NCBI GenBank assembly: GCA_027038295.1
Contig: JALVXD010000132.1
Location: 1-42,007 of the forward strand
Source: Campylobacteraceae bacterium
GTDB taxonomy: Bacteria; Campylobacterota; Campylobacteria; Campylobacterales; Sulfurovaceae
Length of the DNA: 42,007 nucleotides
Reading direction: 5' to 3'
In this document: positions 9,967 to 19,009 of the stretch, piece after piece
How positions within the stretch are numbered: the first letter of the stretch is position 1
Layout of the letters: each line of letters begins with the position of its first letter
Position numbers and translations under genes: made by a program
The notes under the pieces: generated by a model
Databases searched by the model: none
The model's input: only the letters and a program-made list of their open reading frames with translations
Told to the model about the DNA's origin: nothing

Positions 9967-10064
9967 GTAGGGTGTTTTCCCTGAAAACACCGTCAAAACC
10001 AAATGTAAGATTTTAATAAATTTTTAATGTTATAACACGGTGTTTTCAGGGGAAAACACCCTAC
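9967..10064. repeat. REP-like inverted pair A
   Basis: Two GTAG-hairpin units face each other. Left: GTAG, then GGTGTTTTC, loop CCT, GAAAACACC. Right: the same on the other strand with loop CCCT, ending in CTAC. The spacer starts CGTCAAAACCAAAT, shared with elements F and G. It lies between maeB and pgeF, beginning 3 nt after the maeB stop, and may end or protect the maeB transcript. Confidence 0.85.
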
Positions 10065-10082
10065 ACAAATAAAAGAAAAAAC

Positions 10083-10841
10083 ATGAAAAAAACCCACAAA
10101 TTCAAAAACCTATCAGCTCACAAAAACTCTACCCATCTCATCAGCAAAAAAGATTTAACCCAAGCTCATAACTTCTCTCTTGCCCTACATACAGGGGAAG
10201 AGCCTCAAAAGATTATAGAAAACAGAACTACTATAGCTAAAAGTTTTCCAAACATGAACTTCATCGTCGCCAATCAAACCCACAGTGACAATATAAAAGT
10301 CATTAAAGAAGCAAACAAAACTTGGCTCAGTAATAGAGCAGAACATGCCATAGAAGATTGTGATGCACTTATTACCAATCAAAAAAACATCATGCTTACC
10401 ATTCTTACTGCTGATTGTGTTCCCATACTTCTTTTTGACCCAAAACAAAAAGTAGTTTCAGCCATTCATGCAGGTTGGAAAGGAACAGAACAACAGATAG
10501 TTTTTAAAACTGTAGAGAAGATGAAAGAGCTATTTAACTCAAATCCAAATGACATCATAGCAGGAATCGCCCCATCTATTGGAAAGTGTTGTTATGAAGT
10601 AGACTGGAATGTGGCTCAACATTTTAAAGATGTAAAAGATGCTTATGATGAAAAAGATGAAAAATATATGTTAGATTTGCCCCACATTAACAAAATCCAA
10701 CTTCTACAAGCTGGACTAAAAGAAGAAAATATAGAACTCTCTAATATCTGTACGGCTTGTGAGGTAGATAATTATTTCTCTTATAGAAAAGAGGGAGGAT
10801 GCTCTGGGCGATTTATGTCGATGATTGGGTTAACTACTTAG
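10083..10841 (+). CDS. pgeF: PgeF/YfiH-family (DUF152) purine nucleoside phosphorylase-like protein
   Basis: 252 residues, the usual size of the family once called multicopper polyphenol oxidase and later linked to purine nucleoside phosphorylase/deaminase activity and peptidoglycan editing. The metal site is recognisable: His67 in NQTHSD, Cys112 in TADCVP and His129 in IHAGWKG. PSIGKCCYEV and the C-terminal YFSYRKEGGCSGR are also typical. The ribosome site is weak (AAAGAA). It overlaps the convergent rhodanese-like gene by 8 bp. The biochemical role is known from homologues only. Confidence 0.9.
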   Translation: MKKTHKFKNLSAHKNSTHLISKKDLTQAHNFSLALHTGEEPQKIIENRTTIAKSFPNMNFIVANQTHSDNIKVIKEANKTWLSNRAEHAIEDCDALITNQKNIMLTILTADCVPILLFDPKQKVVSAIHAGWKGTEQQIVFKTVEKMKELFNSNPNDIIAGIAPSIGKCCYEVDWNVAQHFKDVKDAYDEKDEKYMLDLPHINKIQLLQAGLKEENIELSNICTACEVDNYFSYRKEGGCSGRFMSMIGLTT

Positions 10842-11235
10842 TTAGCTCATACCCTGCCCTTATCCAAAAAACCACACCACCTTTAAGATTTAAAACCTCA
10901 TAGCCACGTTTGGACAATATTCGTGAAGCTTCTACAGAGCGTTCACCTCGCTCCGAATAGACCAATACTTTTTTATGTTCAGATGTATAGGTATTTGGAA
11001 TAGCCACCATTTCCATAGGGAGAGAAATCGCTCCTTTTATATGGTCTTTCTCAAACTCTTTTTTGGAACGAACATCTATGAAAGTTATGTTTTTATCATT
11101 TTCTAAAAGAGCATAAGCCTCTTGTGAAGAAACATTTTTAAAATCAGAAAAAACCCACCCTTTAAAGTAGGCAAAATACCCCAACATTAAAGCCATAAGA
11201 AGCTTCATGATAAGGTTTATTTTATTGTCTGTCAT
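10834..11235 (-). CDS. Membrane-anchored rhodanese-fold protein lacking the catalytic cysteine
   Basis: 133 residues. One N-terminal membrane segment (about 8-24) is followed by a single rhodanese domain: TFIDVRSKKEFEKDHIKGAISLP and the active-site loop LVYSERGERS. In active sulfurtransferases this loop has Cys (CxxGxRS); here the residue is Ser94. The fold should be intact but persulfide transfer by the standard mechanism is not possible. The gene starts 3 nt after the parvulin gene and is probably in its operon. It may bind or scaffold a partner at the membrane; the function is not known. Confidence 0.85.
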   Translation of the reverse strand: MTDNKINLIMKLLMALMLGYFAYFKGWVFSDFKNVSSQEAYALLENDKNITFIDVRSKKEFEKDHIKGAISLPMEMVAIPNTYTSEHKKVLVYSERGERSVEASRILSKRGYEVLNLKGGVVFWIRAGYELTK

Positions 11236-11238
11236 TAC

Positions 11239-11517
11239 CTATGCACGACTTGTAATCAAAAGTAAGTGGTAACCAAACTGAGTCTGAACTGGTCCATGAA
11301 CCACGCCTACCTCATCGTTAAAAACCACTTTGTCAAACTCTGGTACCATTGCACCTTGTCCAAAGCTTCCTAAGTCACCACCTTTTACACCCGATGGACA
11401 AAGCGAATTGTCTCTGGCTACCTCTTCAAAAGTTGCTTCACCTGAAGTGATTTTATCTTTTAACTCTTGGCATTTTGCCTCATCTTGTACTAAGATATGT
11501 TTTGCTGTTGCTGTCAT
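11239..11517 (-). CDS. ppiC: Parvulin-type peptidyl-prolyl isomerase (PpiC-like)
   Basis: 92 residues, a stand-alone parvulin domain very close in length and motif order to E. coli PpiC: AKHILVQDE, FEEVARDNSLCPSG, GGDLGSFGQGAMVPEFDKVVF and GPVQTQFGYHLL. There is no signal peptide, so it is cytoplasmic, where it would speed cis/trans isomerisation of prolyl bonds. AAGGA precedes the ATG. It is followed after 3 nt by the rhodanese-fold gene. REP-like pair B lies in its upstream region, beginning about 24 nt before the start. Confidence 0.92.
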   Translation of the reverse strand: MTATAKHILVQDEAKCQELKDKITSGEATFEEVARDNSLCPSGVKGGDLGSFGQGAMVPEFDKVVFNDEVGVVHGPVQTQFGYHLLLITSRA

Positions 11518-11540
11518 GTTTTTCCTTTTTTATTTTTTAA

Positions 11541-11647
11541 GTAGGTTTGACCATGTCAAACGTCAAATCCAAATATGCATTAATGGTTATGTGAAATAAT
11601 CATTAAATATAAAGCGAAATTTGACGTTTGGCATGGCACAAACCTAC
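11541..11647. repeat. REP-like inverted pair B
   Basis: Left unit: GTAG, GTTTGAC, loop CAT, GTCAAAC. The right unit on the other strand ends in CTAC, with an imperfect hairpin: GTTTG/CAAAC pair but the inner bases have drifted. The tail CGTCAAATCCAAAT echoes elements A, F and G although the hairpin arms are different. It lies between dnaG and ppiC. Confidence 0.8.
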
Positions 11648-11676
11648 ACGTTTAGAAAATTAATTAAATTTATGTT

Positions 11677-13326
11677 TTAAAATTTGTAAGAAACCAACTC
11701 TCCACGTTTTAAGCGTGGCATTATATCCATTTTTATTTTTTTTATCAAAAAACTCTTTTTTTCCAAGGGTATACTTGCATCAGTAGTTATACTTTTTAAC
11801 TGCATAGCATAGTGGCGAAAAAGAAAAGAAGCTAACGATTGTTTTAACTCTTCTTCACTCATAACTTTTATACTCTCATCTAAACTCAAACCTGTTATAG
11901 TTGGGTTCTCTTCTTTTTTTATCACAGCATCTAGTAACCCTGCATAAGCTCCAAACATAGAAAGCTCTATAACATTGGTTACTTTGTTTATAAAGTGTCT
12001 ATTTTCATGAAGTGTTTTTATAATGCTCAACTGACCCACATCATCACGGCTACCCTCTTCAAAACGTGCTTTGGTATTTTCTAACTTTGCATTTTTACCA
12101 AAAAGTGCTGAGTTTACACCCAAAACAGTTGAGGCATGAGATATATACGCATCACGAATAATCGGACTTAAATTATCTAGGTAAGTTTTCACATGCCCAA
12201 AAGCCACCTCTTTTTCTCGTGGGTTATTTAAGTCATAACTCTTTGCTACCATCTCTATAACAAAAGGAATCAAGGCTTGACCATGACGTAACAAGTTAGC
12301 CACCTCTTGCACTTGTCCTTGTGCTATCATGTCAGCAGGGTCTTTTCCATCAGGAAAAAGTACTACTGAACCATCAAATCCAGCCTCTGTAAGCATAGAA
12401 GCAGCCTTTAATGCAGCAGCAACCCCTGCTTTGTCACCATCGTAAGCTAAGACAATATGAGGTTCACCTTTTCGCAAAATAGGAAGATGCTCTTCGGTTA
12501 AAGCTGTACCTAGTGTTGCAACAGCCTCTTTAAACCCAGCCTGATGAAACATAATAACATCTAAGTACCCCTCACAGACTATGAGCTTTTTATTTCTATA
12601 GATACTATCTTTTGCTTTAGCATAACCGTAAAGTAGACGCGATTTATTAAACATTTTCGTTTGAGGTGAGTTAATGTACTTTGCAGGATGGTTAGTGATG
12701 GTTCGTCCACCAAAACCTACAATAGCACCACTTGCTGAATAGATAGGAAAAGTAATACGTTCCGTCAAACGTGCATAAAATCCACCCCGTTCACGCTGGG
12801 CAACTACCCCTGCCTCTTCAGCTTTAGGTATAGGTAAAAAGTTTTTAGCAAGAAAGTTCATAAGCTCATGAGAAGCCCCAACATACCCTATACCAAAAGT
12901 CTCTATGGACTGCTGAGTTATACCTCTATCTCTTAAATAGTCCATCGAAACAGGTGCAGAGACCAAGTTTTTAACATACCACTCTTGCACCTGTTCTAAA
13001 ACTCTTCTGGCTTCATTGTTGTCCGATGTACCTTGTGCATAAGCCAAAGAGAAGTTCATCATAGATGCTATTTTTTCTAATGACTCTGGGTAGTTTAATT
13101 TCTCATACTCCATCACAAATTTAATGGCATCACCACCAACTCCACATCCAAAACAGTGGTATATCTGCTTTGCAGGACTAATCACAAAACTCGGAGTCTT
13201 CTCACCATGAAAAGGACAGTTTGCCTTAAAATTAGCTCCTGCTTTTTTAACCTCAATATAGTTCGAGATAATCTCAACAATGTCCATGCTGTTTTTTAGT
13301 TGTTCAACCGATGCGTCATCTATCAT
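11677..13326 (-). CDS. dnaG: DNA primase
   Basis: 549 residues. The N-terminal zinc domain has Cys37-x2-His40-x17-Cys58-x2-Cys61 (CHC2 type). The TOPRIM core follows, with CEGYLDV (Glu252) and YDGDKAG (DGD 296-298). The C-terminal 150 residues would form the helicase-binding domain and are more variable. It makes RNA primers at the fork with DnaB. The start codon directly follows a perfect TATAAT (6 nt between) and there is no Shine-Dalgarno, so the message is probably leaderless. It is divergent from the TPR-rnc-aroC run with only 49 nt between. Confidence 0.97.
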   Translation of the reverse strand: MIDDASVEQLKNSMDIVEIISNYIEVKKAGANFKANCPFHGEKTPSFVISPAKQIYHCFGCGVGGDAIKFVMEYEKLNYPESLEKIASMMNFSLAYAQGTSDNNEARRVLEQVQEWYVKNLVSAPVSMDYLRDRGITQQSIETFGIGYVGASHELMNFLAKNFLPIPKAEEAGVVAQRERGGFYARLTERITFPIYSASGAIVGFGGRTITNHPAKYINSPQTKMFNKSRLLYGYAKAKDSIYRNKKLIVCEGYLDVIMFHQAGFKEAVATLGTALTEEHLPILRKGEPHIVLAYDGDKAGVAAALKAASMLTEAGFDGSVVLFPDGKDPADMIAQGQVQEVANLLRHGQALIPFVIEMVAKSYDLNNPREKEVAFGHVKTYLDNLSPIIRDAYISHASTVLGVNSALFGKNAKLENTKARFEEGSRDDVGQLSIIKTLHENRHFINKVTNVIELSMFGAYAGLLDAVIKKEENPTITGLSLDESIKVMSEEELKQSLASFLFRHYAMQLKSITTDASIPLEKKSFLIKKIKMDIMPRLKRGELVSYKF

Positions 13327-13332
13327 ATTGGT

Positions 13333-13338
13333 ATTATA
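13333..13338 (-). promoter_or_regulatory. -10 element placing the dnaG start at the ATG
   Basis: TATAAT on the minus strand, then ACCAAT, then the dnaG ATG. Initiation about 7 nt downstream of the -10 would fall on the A of ATG. No ribosome site can fit. Confidence 0.6.
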
Positions 13339-13375
13339 TCTAATGTGATAGAATATTAAGAAAAAAAGAGAACTT

Positions 13376-14425
13376 TTGGATAATATTTTACCTGCTTACG
13401 ATGACCCACTTTTTAGTATTTTGATTATTGTGGTACTTATTCTCATTGTTGCTATTGCTTCTTTTGTTTTAGGTAACATCAAAGAGGAGAGAAAACGTAA
13501 AAGTCTCAATCAATTTCTAAACCGTTTTAACACAAAAGAGTGTCAACTTGATGTAGAAGAGATGCCATTTGATAAAGCACTCATTAAACCTCTTACCATC
13601 TTAGCTCATGCCTTTAAAAATCAAGGGGAATACCAAAAAGCTATAAATTTAAACCTCTATCTTATAGAGAATATCTCAAAGTTTATTGAAAAAGAGATGA
13701 TACTTGAACAGCTTGGTCAAACCTACCTCAAAGCAGGTTTTTTAAAACGTGCCGAATCTATTTTTTTACAAATTCTAAGTAAACATGCCAGAAATAAAGA
13801 GGCACTCTACCATTTAGGGGTAGTCTATGAACTGCTACAAGAGCATGAAAAAGCCATTGAGACCATACAACCACTAAAAATTTTAGGTGAAAATACAGAA
13901 GCCCTAGAGGCACATCTTATATTAAATAAATTTTTAGTTAACAAAAAACTCTCCACACAGGAAAAAGTTGAAAAATTAACAGAACTACTCAATAATGAGC
14001 ATTATGCCTACAGACGAATTATGAAAGCACTTTTTGAACTGAATTTAGATGTTGCTTGGCACAATATAAAAAGTGACAAAATAAACTCTATACTTGATAT
14101 TCTATGGTTCTTACCCTCTTCAAACCTCAACTTAGATATAATTTCTACAGATGAAAAATTATCTGCCATCTATATTGCAAAAGGTTTCATAGAGCCTAAA
14201 GATGTCACTCCCAAAAGTGGTATTTTTGCTATTGACACCATTATTTCTGCTCAAAAAGGTGGAAACTTAGAAGTAGATTTAATCTTCAGCTATGGATGTG
14301 GAAAATGTAAACAACACTTCCCCATAAGCTTTACACGCTGTCCAAAATGTTATGCTATAGATGCAATACAAGTTAAAGAGACCGTTGCAAAAAAACAGTC
14401 ACATACAGGTTACTCTCTACTCTAA
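13376..14425 (+). CDS. LapB-like TPR protein with membrane anchor and zinc-ribbon end
   Basis: 349 residues, TTG start; no in-frame ATG precedes the membrane segment. The architecture is a single N-terminal membrane helix (about 11-33, then a basic KEERKRK), helical TPR-type repeats (for example [56 protein letters not shown]), and a C-terminal rubredoxin-like zinc site Cys308-x2-Cys311-x10-Cys322-x2-Cys325. Anchor, TPRs and rubredoxin-like knuckle in this order match LapB/YciM, the factor controlling LpxC turnover in enterobacteria. Orthology is inferred from architecture. It is the first gene before rnc and aroC; a -10 TAGAAT lies at 13349. Confidence 0.8.
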   Translation: MDNILPAYDDPLFSILIIVVLILIVAIASFVLGNIKEERKRKSLNQFLNRFNTKECQLDVEEMPFDKALIKPLTILAHAFKNQGEYQKAINLNLYLIENISKFIEKEMILEQLGQTYLKAGFLKRAESIFLQILSKHARNKEALYHLGVVYELLQEHEKAIETIQPLKILGENTEALEAHLILNKFLVNKKLSTQEKVEKLTELLNNEHYAYRRIMKALFELNLDVAWHNIKSDKINSILDILWFLPSSNLNLDIISTDEKLSAIYIAKGFIEPKDVTPKSGIFAIDTIISAQKGGNLEVDLIFSYGCGKCKQHFPISFTRCPKCYAIDAIQVKETVAKKQSHTGYSLL

Positions 14426-14454
14426 TAGCATCAAATAAAAAAAAGGAAAAACAG

Positions 14455-15132
14455 ATGAAACACCTTAAAGCACTCGAACAAGCTTTAAACTACAAGTTCA
14501 AACAAAGTGACCTCATCACCGAAGCACTCACGCATAAAAGTTATAAAAAACCTTATAACAATGAGCGATTAGAGTTCTTAGGTGATGCTGTCCTTGACTT
14601 AATAGTAGGAGAGTATCTTTTTAAGAAATTTCCAAAAGAAGACGAAGGCGTTCTCTCTAAAATTAGAGCTTCTTTAGTTAATGAAAAAGGTTTTACTAAA
14701 CTGGCTCTGAGCATTAACCTTGGAGATTTTTTACTTATATCTTCTGCTGAAGAAAATAATGAAGGAAGAACCAAGCCTTCCCTTCTCTCCAATGCATTTG
14801 AAGCCATTATCGGAGCCATATACCTAGAGTCTGGATTAGAGACTGTAGCCAAGATATCTATAGATTTAATAGAGTCAAACTACCCAACTATTGACCTCAA
14901 CTCTCTCTCTAAAGATTTTAAGACAACCCTCCAAGAGCTAACTCAAGCAGACTTTGGAGAGACTCCAACCTATAAACTCATAAAAACTTTTGGTCCCGAC
15001 CATAAAAAAGAGTTTGAAATAGCTGTTATATTACAAAATAAAAGCATCTCTTCTGCCATCGGTAAAAGCAAAAAAGAGGCACAACAAAAAGCAGCCGAAA
15101 TAGCTTTAAAAACATTAAGAGGCGAAGTATAA
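14455..15132 (+). CDS. rnc: Ribonuclease III
   Basis: 225 residues. The catalytic domain carries the signature [13 protein letters not shown] (36-48) with Glu40 and Asp44, and the second metal segment [16 protein letters not shown] with Glu116. The residue equivalent to E. coli Asp114 is Asn113, a conservative variant. The C-terminal half (about 155-223) is a double-stranded-RNA-binding domain ending [19 protein letters not shown]. It cleaves dsRNA in rRNA processing. AAGGAAAAACAG precedes the ATG. Its stop shares a base with the aroC ATG (TAATG). Confidence 0.96.
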   Translation: MKHLKALEQALNYKFKQSDLITEALTHKSYKKPYNNERLEFLGDAVLDLIVGEYLFKKFPKEDEGVLSKIRASLVNEKGFTKLALSINLGDFLLISSAEENNEGRTKPSLLSNAFEAIIGAIYLESGLETVAKISIDLIESNYPTIDLNSLSKDFKTTLQELTQADFGETPTYKLIKTFGPDHKKEFEIAVILQNKSISSAIGKSKKEAQQKAAEIALKTLRGEV

Positions 15133-16208
15133 TGAACACATTTGGAAAAGCATTTACCATGACCACCTTTGGCGAGTCACACGGAAAAGCTTTGGGGTGC
15201 ATCGTCGATGGTGTTCCAGCAGGTCTAGCCATAGATGAAGCTTTTATACAGTCAGAATTAGATAGAAGAAAACCAGGAAAAAGCAAACTGGAAACAGCAA
15301 GAAAAGAGGATGACAAAGTAGAGATACTCTCAGGTACTTTTGAAGGGCTTAGTACAGGAACTCCCATTATGATGGTCATTTTTAACGGTAACCAAAAGAG
15401 CCGTGACTATGATAACGTAAAAGACCTATTTCGTCCAGGTCATGCTGACTTTACCTACTTTCATAAGTATGGACTACGTGACTACCGTGGTGGTGGACGA
15501 AGCTCTGCACGGGAGACAGCAGCACGAGTGGCAGCAGGGGCCATTGCAAAACTGATGCTTAAAACCATTGGTATAAAGATAGAGTCTGGTCTTTGTGAAG
15601 TAGATGGCATCAAAAGTGAATCTTTTGATTTTACTCATGCAAAAACATCCAAACTCTATGCCCTTGATGCAAAAACAGAAGCCCAACAAGAAGAGGCTAT
15701 TTTAGCTGCAAAAAACAACCATGACTCTGTAGGTGGTGTGGTTCTAACCGTTGCTACGGGTATGCCCATAGGTTTAGGTGAACCCCTCTACTACAAACTC
15801 GATGCCATTTTAGCAGAAGCGATGATGGGAATAAATGCAGCCAAAGGTGTTGAGATAGGTGATGGAGTTGCATCAACCCATCTAAAAGGAAGCCAAAACA
15901 ACGATGAAATTACTCCTACTGGGTTTAAAACCAACCATGCAGGTGGTATACTCGGTGGTATCTCAAATGGCGATGACCTCATAGTCAAAACACACTTTAA
16001 ACCTACCCCTTCTATATTTAAAGCACAAGATACCGTCAATACTAAGAATGAGGCAATGAAATTTGAACTAAAAGGTCGCCATGACCCTTGTGTAGCTATA
16101 AGAGGTTCAATCGTTTGTGAAGCCATGATGGCTTTGGTTTTAGCCGATATGACCTTGCTCAACATGGGTAAAAAAATGGAACATCTTCAAAATATTTATA
16201 AAAAATAA
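15132..16208 (+). CDS. aroC: Chorismate synthase
   Basis: 358 residues, the usual size. Signatures: GESHGKALGCIVDGVPAG at the N-terminus, RPGHADFTYFHKYG, DYRGGGRSSARETAARVAAGA, GGILGGISNG and RHDPCVAIR. It converts EPSP to chorismate using reduced FMN as the last step of the shikimate pathway. It is translationally coupled to rnc (TAATG). Confidence 0.97.
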   Translation: MNTFGKAFTMTTFGESHGKALGCIVDGVPAGLAIDEAFIQSELDRRKPGKSKLETARKEDDKVEILSGTFEGLSTGTPIMMVIFNGNQKSRDYDNVKDLFRPGHADFTYFHKYGLRDYRGGGRSSARETAARVAAGAIAKLMLKTIGIKIESGLCEVDGIKSESFDFTHAKTSKLYALDAKTEAQQEEAILAAKNNHDSVGGVVLTVATGMPIGLGEPLYYKLDAILAEAMMGINAAKGVEIGDGVASTHLKGSQNNDEITPTGFKTNHAGGILGGISNGDDLIVKTHFKPTPSIFKAQDTVNTKNEAMKFELKGRHDPCVAIRGSIVCEAMMALVLADMTLLNMGKKMEHLQNIYKK

Positions 16209-16239
16209 TATTATATATAAAGTTTAATAATTTTTTAAG

Positions 16240-16245
16240 TATAAT
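16240..16245 (+). promoter_or_regulatory. -10 element of the 16271 lipoprotein gene
   Basis: Perfect TATAAT, 25 nt before the TTG start and followed by AGGAG at 16261. The predicted leader is about 19 nt, a contrast with the leaderless genes of the window. Confidence 0.5.
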
Positions 16246-16270
16246 GGGCTCCTAATACAAAGGAGTCTAT

Positions 16271-16870
16271 TTGAAAAATTATCTAACACTGCTCACTGCT
16301 CTTATTTTTTCATCGCTACTGTTTCAAGGTTGTGAAGAGCCAGAAAAAGAGAAGCATCCTCCTGTTATTGGTTCGGCTGCTTCTATTACTGTTGATGATA
16401 AACAAGCCCAGATGGCACCATCAGCTCAAGCTCTAAATGAGCTATCTAACACCATTGCTACTGTTTTAAAAGTACAGCTTGATGAAATAGCTCAAAAAGA
16501 GGCAGAAAATGCTGAAAATGAGCTACGATATTGTGATATTTCAGGATTGAAGCAATGGGTAAATGGTTCTACTTTAAATATTAACTATGAAGCATGTAAA
16601 ACAGAAAAGCATACTCAAAATGGAGAGCTTGAACTTACTTATGGGCTTACAGACAGTGAAGGTAAATACCCACAAACTTTAAAATTACTGGTTAAAAACG
16701 CCTATACCTTTAATGATATAGTGCTTCAAAAAGAGCTTATTGTAAAAAGCAGTATTTCCTATAATGATGACAACTCTTTAAATAAAATCTCATTCAAAAT
16801 AGATGGCTTGGTAAATTTTGACCACCAAACCATAAAACTAAAAAATTACCCATCCACTGTTAGCTTCTAA
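16271..16870 (+). CDS. Hypothetical lipoprotein
   Basis: 199 residues, TTG start placed by AGGAG 5 nt upstream. The signal NYLTLLTALIFSSLLFQGC predicts lipidation at Cys21. After an acidic/lysine stretch the protein looks like a soluble beta-rich domain with two cysteines (YCDISGL and YEACKTE). The domain was not recognised. Its 3' end overlaps the convergent tex gene by 4 bp. Confidence 0.75.
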   Translation: MKNYLTLLTALIFSSLLFQGCEEPEKEKHPPVIGSAASITVDDKQAQMAPSAQALNELSNTIATVLKVQLDEIAQKEAENAENELRYCDISGLKQWVNGSTLNINYEACKTEKHTQNGELELTYGLTDSEGKYPQTLKLLVKNAYTFNDIVLQKELIVKSSISYNDDNSLNKISFKIDGLVNFDHQTIKLKNYPSTVSF

Positions 16871-18966
16871 ATATTTTTCAAACTCAACCCAACCTTCCCT
16901 TTTTCAACATCTATACTAATCACCTCAACTCTTGCCAAGTACTGATTGACCGATAAAACCTCTAAAGGGTGGCTAATTCTTTTTTGACTCATTTGTGAGA
17001 TGTGAATCATACCATCATTTTTTAGCCCTATGTCTACAAAAGCACCAAAGTCTGCGATGTTCCTTACCACACCTGAGACAATTGAGCCTTCACGAAGCAT
17101 TGCTATGTCTGTCAAGTCATCTTTAAAAGGAATGGCTTCTAGCTCTTCTCGTGGGTCAAAGCCTGGTTTTGCTAACTCTTTTATGATGTCCTTTAATGTC
17201 ACCTCACCTACCCCAAACTTTTCAGCCAAAGCTTTTGTATCGGAGATATCAGAGAGTTTTTCAAGCTCTTTGGCTACCGCATAACTCTCGGGGTGAATTC
17301 CTGTATTGTCAAAAATACTCTCTCCATCACGAATTCTAATAAACCCTGCCAGTTGTTCATAGGCTTTTGCTCCTAAACCTTTTACTTTTAGAAGCTCTTT
17401 TTTAGCTTTAAATGCACCATTAGCCTCTCTATATTCTACAATACTTTTTGCCAATTTAGGACCAACTCCTGCCACAAACGAAAGAAGTGAAGCTGAAGCA
17501 GAGTTAACATCAACTCCCACACGGTTTACTAAGTCTTCTACACCCTCATGAAGTTTTCGCTCTAAGAGTTTTTGGTCAACATCATGTTGATACTGCCCTA
17601 TACCTAAAGATTTTGGGTCTATTTTTACAAGTGTCGCCATAGGGTCACGTACACGCCCCACTATGGAGATAGCTCCACGAACTGTTACATCTAAATTGGG
17701 GTACTCTTCTGAAGCTACCTTTGAGGCAGAGTAAACCGAAGCCCCTGCTTCTGAAACCACCGTATATTTTAACCCACCATTTAACTCTTTATTTATTTTT
17801 GCAAAAAACTCTTGTGTCTCTTTAGAGGCTGTTCCATTTCCTATGGCTACTCCTTCTATGTTGTATTTTTTCACCAAGGCTAAAACTTTTTTACGTGAAC
17901 CCTCATAGTCAGACTTTGGAGGAGCAGGAAAAATTAGGTCATGAGCTAAGTAGGTACCATTTTCATCTATAACTGCCAGTTTACACCCCGTTACATAAGC
18001 AGGGTCAGCACCCAATAAAACTTTTCCTGTCACAGGTGGTGTCATAAGAAGTTGCGTTAAATTCTTACCAAAAACCCCTATGGCAGCCAAGTCGGAACGC
18101 TCTTTTAAAATAGCTGATACTTCACGCTCTATCGAGGGGAAAAGCAGTCGTTTAAATCCATCTTTATAGGCTTCAAACAAAATATCTTTAGAACTTCCCA
18201 TATGGTCACGGAGTTTATAACGTTTAAGCGTCTCCACGTATCGGTCAGTATCTATGGTGATTTTTACAGAGAGTTCCTTCTCTTTCTCCCCACGCTTTAT
18301 GGCAAGGTAACGATGAGAGGGAACAAAAGCCACCTTTTCACTATGGTTTTTATAGTTCTTGTAAACCCCTTTTTCATCAAAAGATTTACCTGCTTTAACC
18401 TCTAATATTCCATGTTTTAGAGTCATGTCTCTTACGATGTTACGCTCTTTTGCAGAATCTGAAAAACGTTCGGCTATAATGTCTTTAGCCCCTTTTATAG
18501 CATCATCTAAACTTTTTACAGAACCTCTTACAAAAGTTTTTGCTTTTGCCTCAAACTCTTTTTTGTTAAGCTTTGCTGACTGCAATATGTTTGCTAATGG
18601 TTCCAGTCCATTTTTAATGGCTACAGAGGCACGGGTATTTTTCTTCTCTTTATAAGGTCTGTAAATATCTTCAAGCTCTGTCATGGTTTTAGCATTCTCT
18701 ATGGCATTTTTTAGCTCCACGGTTATCTGCTCACGTTCAGTTAAAAGATTGACTATCTCCTCTTTTCTATCAAGCAGTCGTTTTGCAGACATATAGACTT
18801 CATGAAAGTCACGAAGTTCATCATCAGAGGCTCCACCTGTCATCTCTTTACGATAACGGGCAATAAAGGGGATGGTTGCCCCCTCATCTAAAAGTTTTAG
18901 TATATTACTGATTTGATTTTTATTGAGCGAAGTTTTTTGTGTTAGTAAGTTTATTAAATTTTGCAT
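16867..18966 (-). CDS. tex: Tex-family RNA-binding transcription accessory protein
   Basis: 699 residues. The N-terminal helical region contains GATIPFIARYRKEMTGG, diagnostic for Tex. A YqgF/RNase-H-like domain (LLGADPAYVTGCKLAVID, AIGNGTASKETQEF) follows, then helix-hairpin-helix motifs (SFVAGVGPKLAKSIVEYRE, LLKVKGLGAKAYEQLAGF) and an S1 domain at the C-terminus (VRNIADFGAFVDIGLKNDGMIH). It is shorter than the roughly 770-residue E. coli form but all domains are present. It binds nucleic acid and affects transcription elongation. A TATAAT lies 5 nt before the ATG with no ribosome site. Confidence 0.95.
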   Translation of the reverse strand: MQNLINLLTQKTSLNKNQISNILKLLDEGATIPFIARYRKEMTGGASDDELRDFHEVYMSAKRLLDRKEEIVNLLTEREQITVELKNAIENAKTMTELEDIYRPYKEKKNTRASVAIKNGLEPLANILQSAKLNKKEFEAKAKTFVRGSVKSLDDAIKGAKDIIAERFSDSAKERNIVRDMTLKHGILEVKAGKSFDEKGVYKNYKNHSEKVAFVPSHRYLAIKRGEKEKELSVKITIDTDRYVETLKRYKLRDHMGSSKDILFEAYKDGFKRLLFPSIEREVSAILKERSDLAAIGVFGKNLTQLLMTPPVTGKVLLGADPAYVTGCKLAVIDENGTYLAHDLIFPAPPKSDYEGSRKKVLALVKKYNIEGVAIGNGTASKETQEFFAKINKELNGGLKYTVVSEAGASVYSASKVASEEYPNLDVTVRGAISIVGRVRDPMATLVKIDPKSLGIGQYQHDVDQKLLERKLHEGVEDLVNRVGVDVNSASASLLSFVAGVGPKLAKSIVEYREANGAFKAKKELLKVKGLGAKAYEQLAGFIRIRDGESIFDNTGIHPESYAVAKELEKLSDISDTKALAEKFGVGEVTLKDIIKELAKPGFDPREELEAIPFKDDLTDIAMLREGSIVSGVVRNIADFGAFVDIGLKNDGMIHISQMSQKRISHPLEVLSVNQYLARVEVISIDVEKGKVGLSLKNI

Positions 18967-18971
18967 CTGGG

Positions 18972-18977
18972 ATTATA
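18972..18977 (-). promoter_or_regulatory. -10 element directly before tex
   Basis: TATAAT, then CCCAG, then the tex ATG on the minus strand. Transcription is expected to start at or within a few nt of the ATG. A second -10-like TATAAT lies about 11 nt further upstream, next to the 15-bp repeat. Confidence 0.55.
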
Positions 18978-18988
18978 GCAAATTATAT

Positions 18989-19003
18989 TAGACTTCTTGC
19001 ATA
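18989..19003. repeat. 15-bp direct repeat, left copy
   Basis: TAGACTTCTTGCATA, identical to 20454-20468. It lies between tex and the nuclease gene. Read on the minus strand it is TATGCAAGAAGTCTA, followed one base later by TATAAT. Confidence 0.6.
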
Positions 19004-19009
19004 AGCCTA

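Noticed and set aside
16247-16267. Hairpin GGCTCCT/AGGAGTC masking the ribosome site of the 16271 gene
   Set aside because: The -10 at 16240 puts the transcript start at about 16252, so most of the left arm would not be transcribed.
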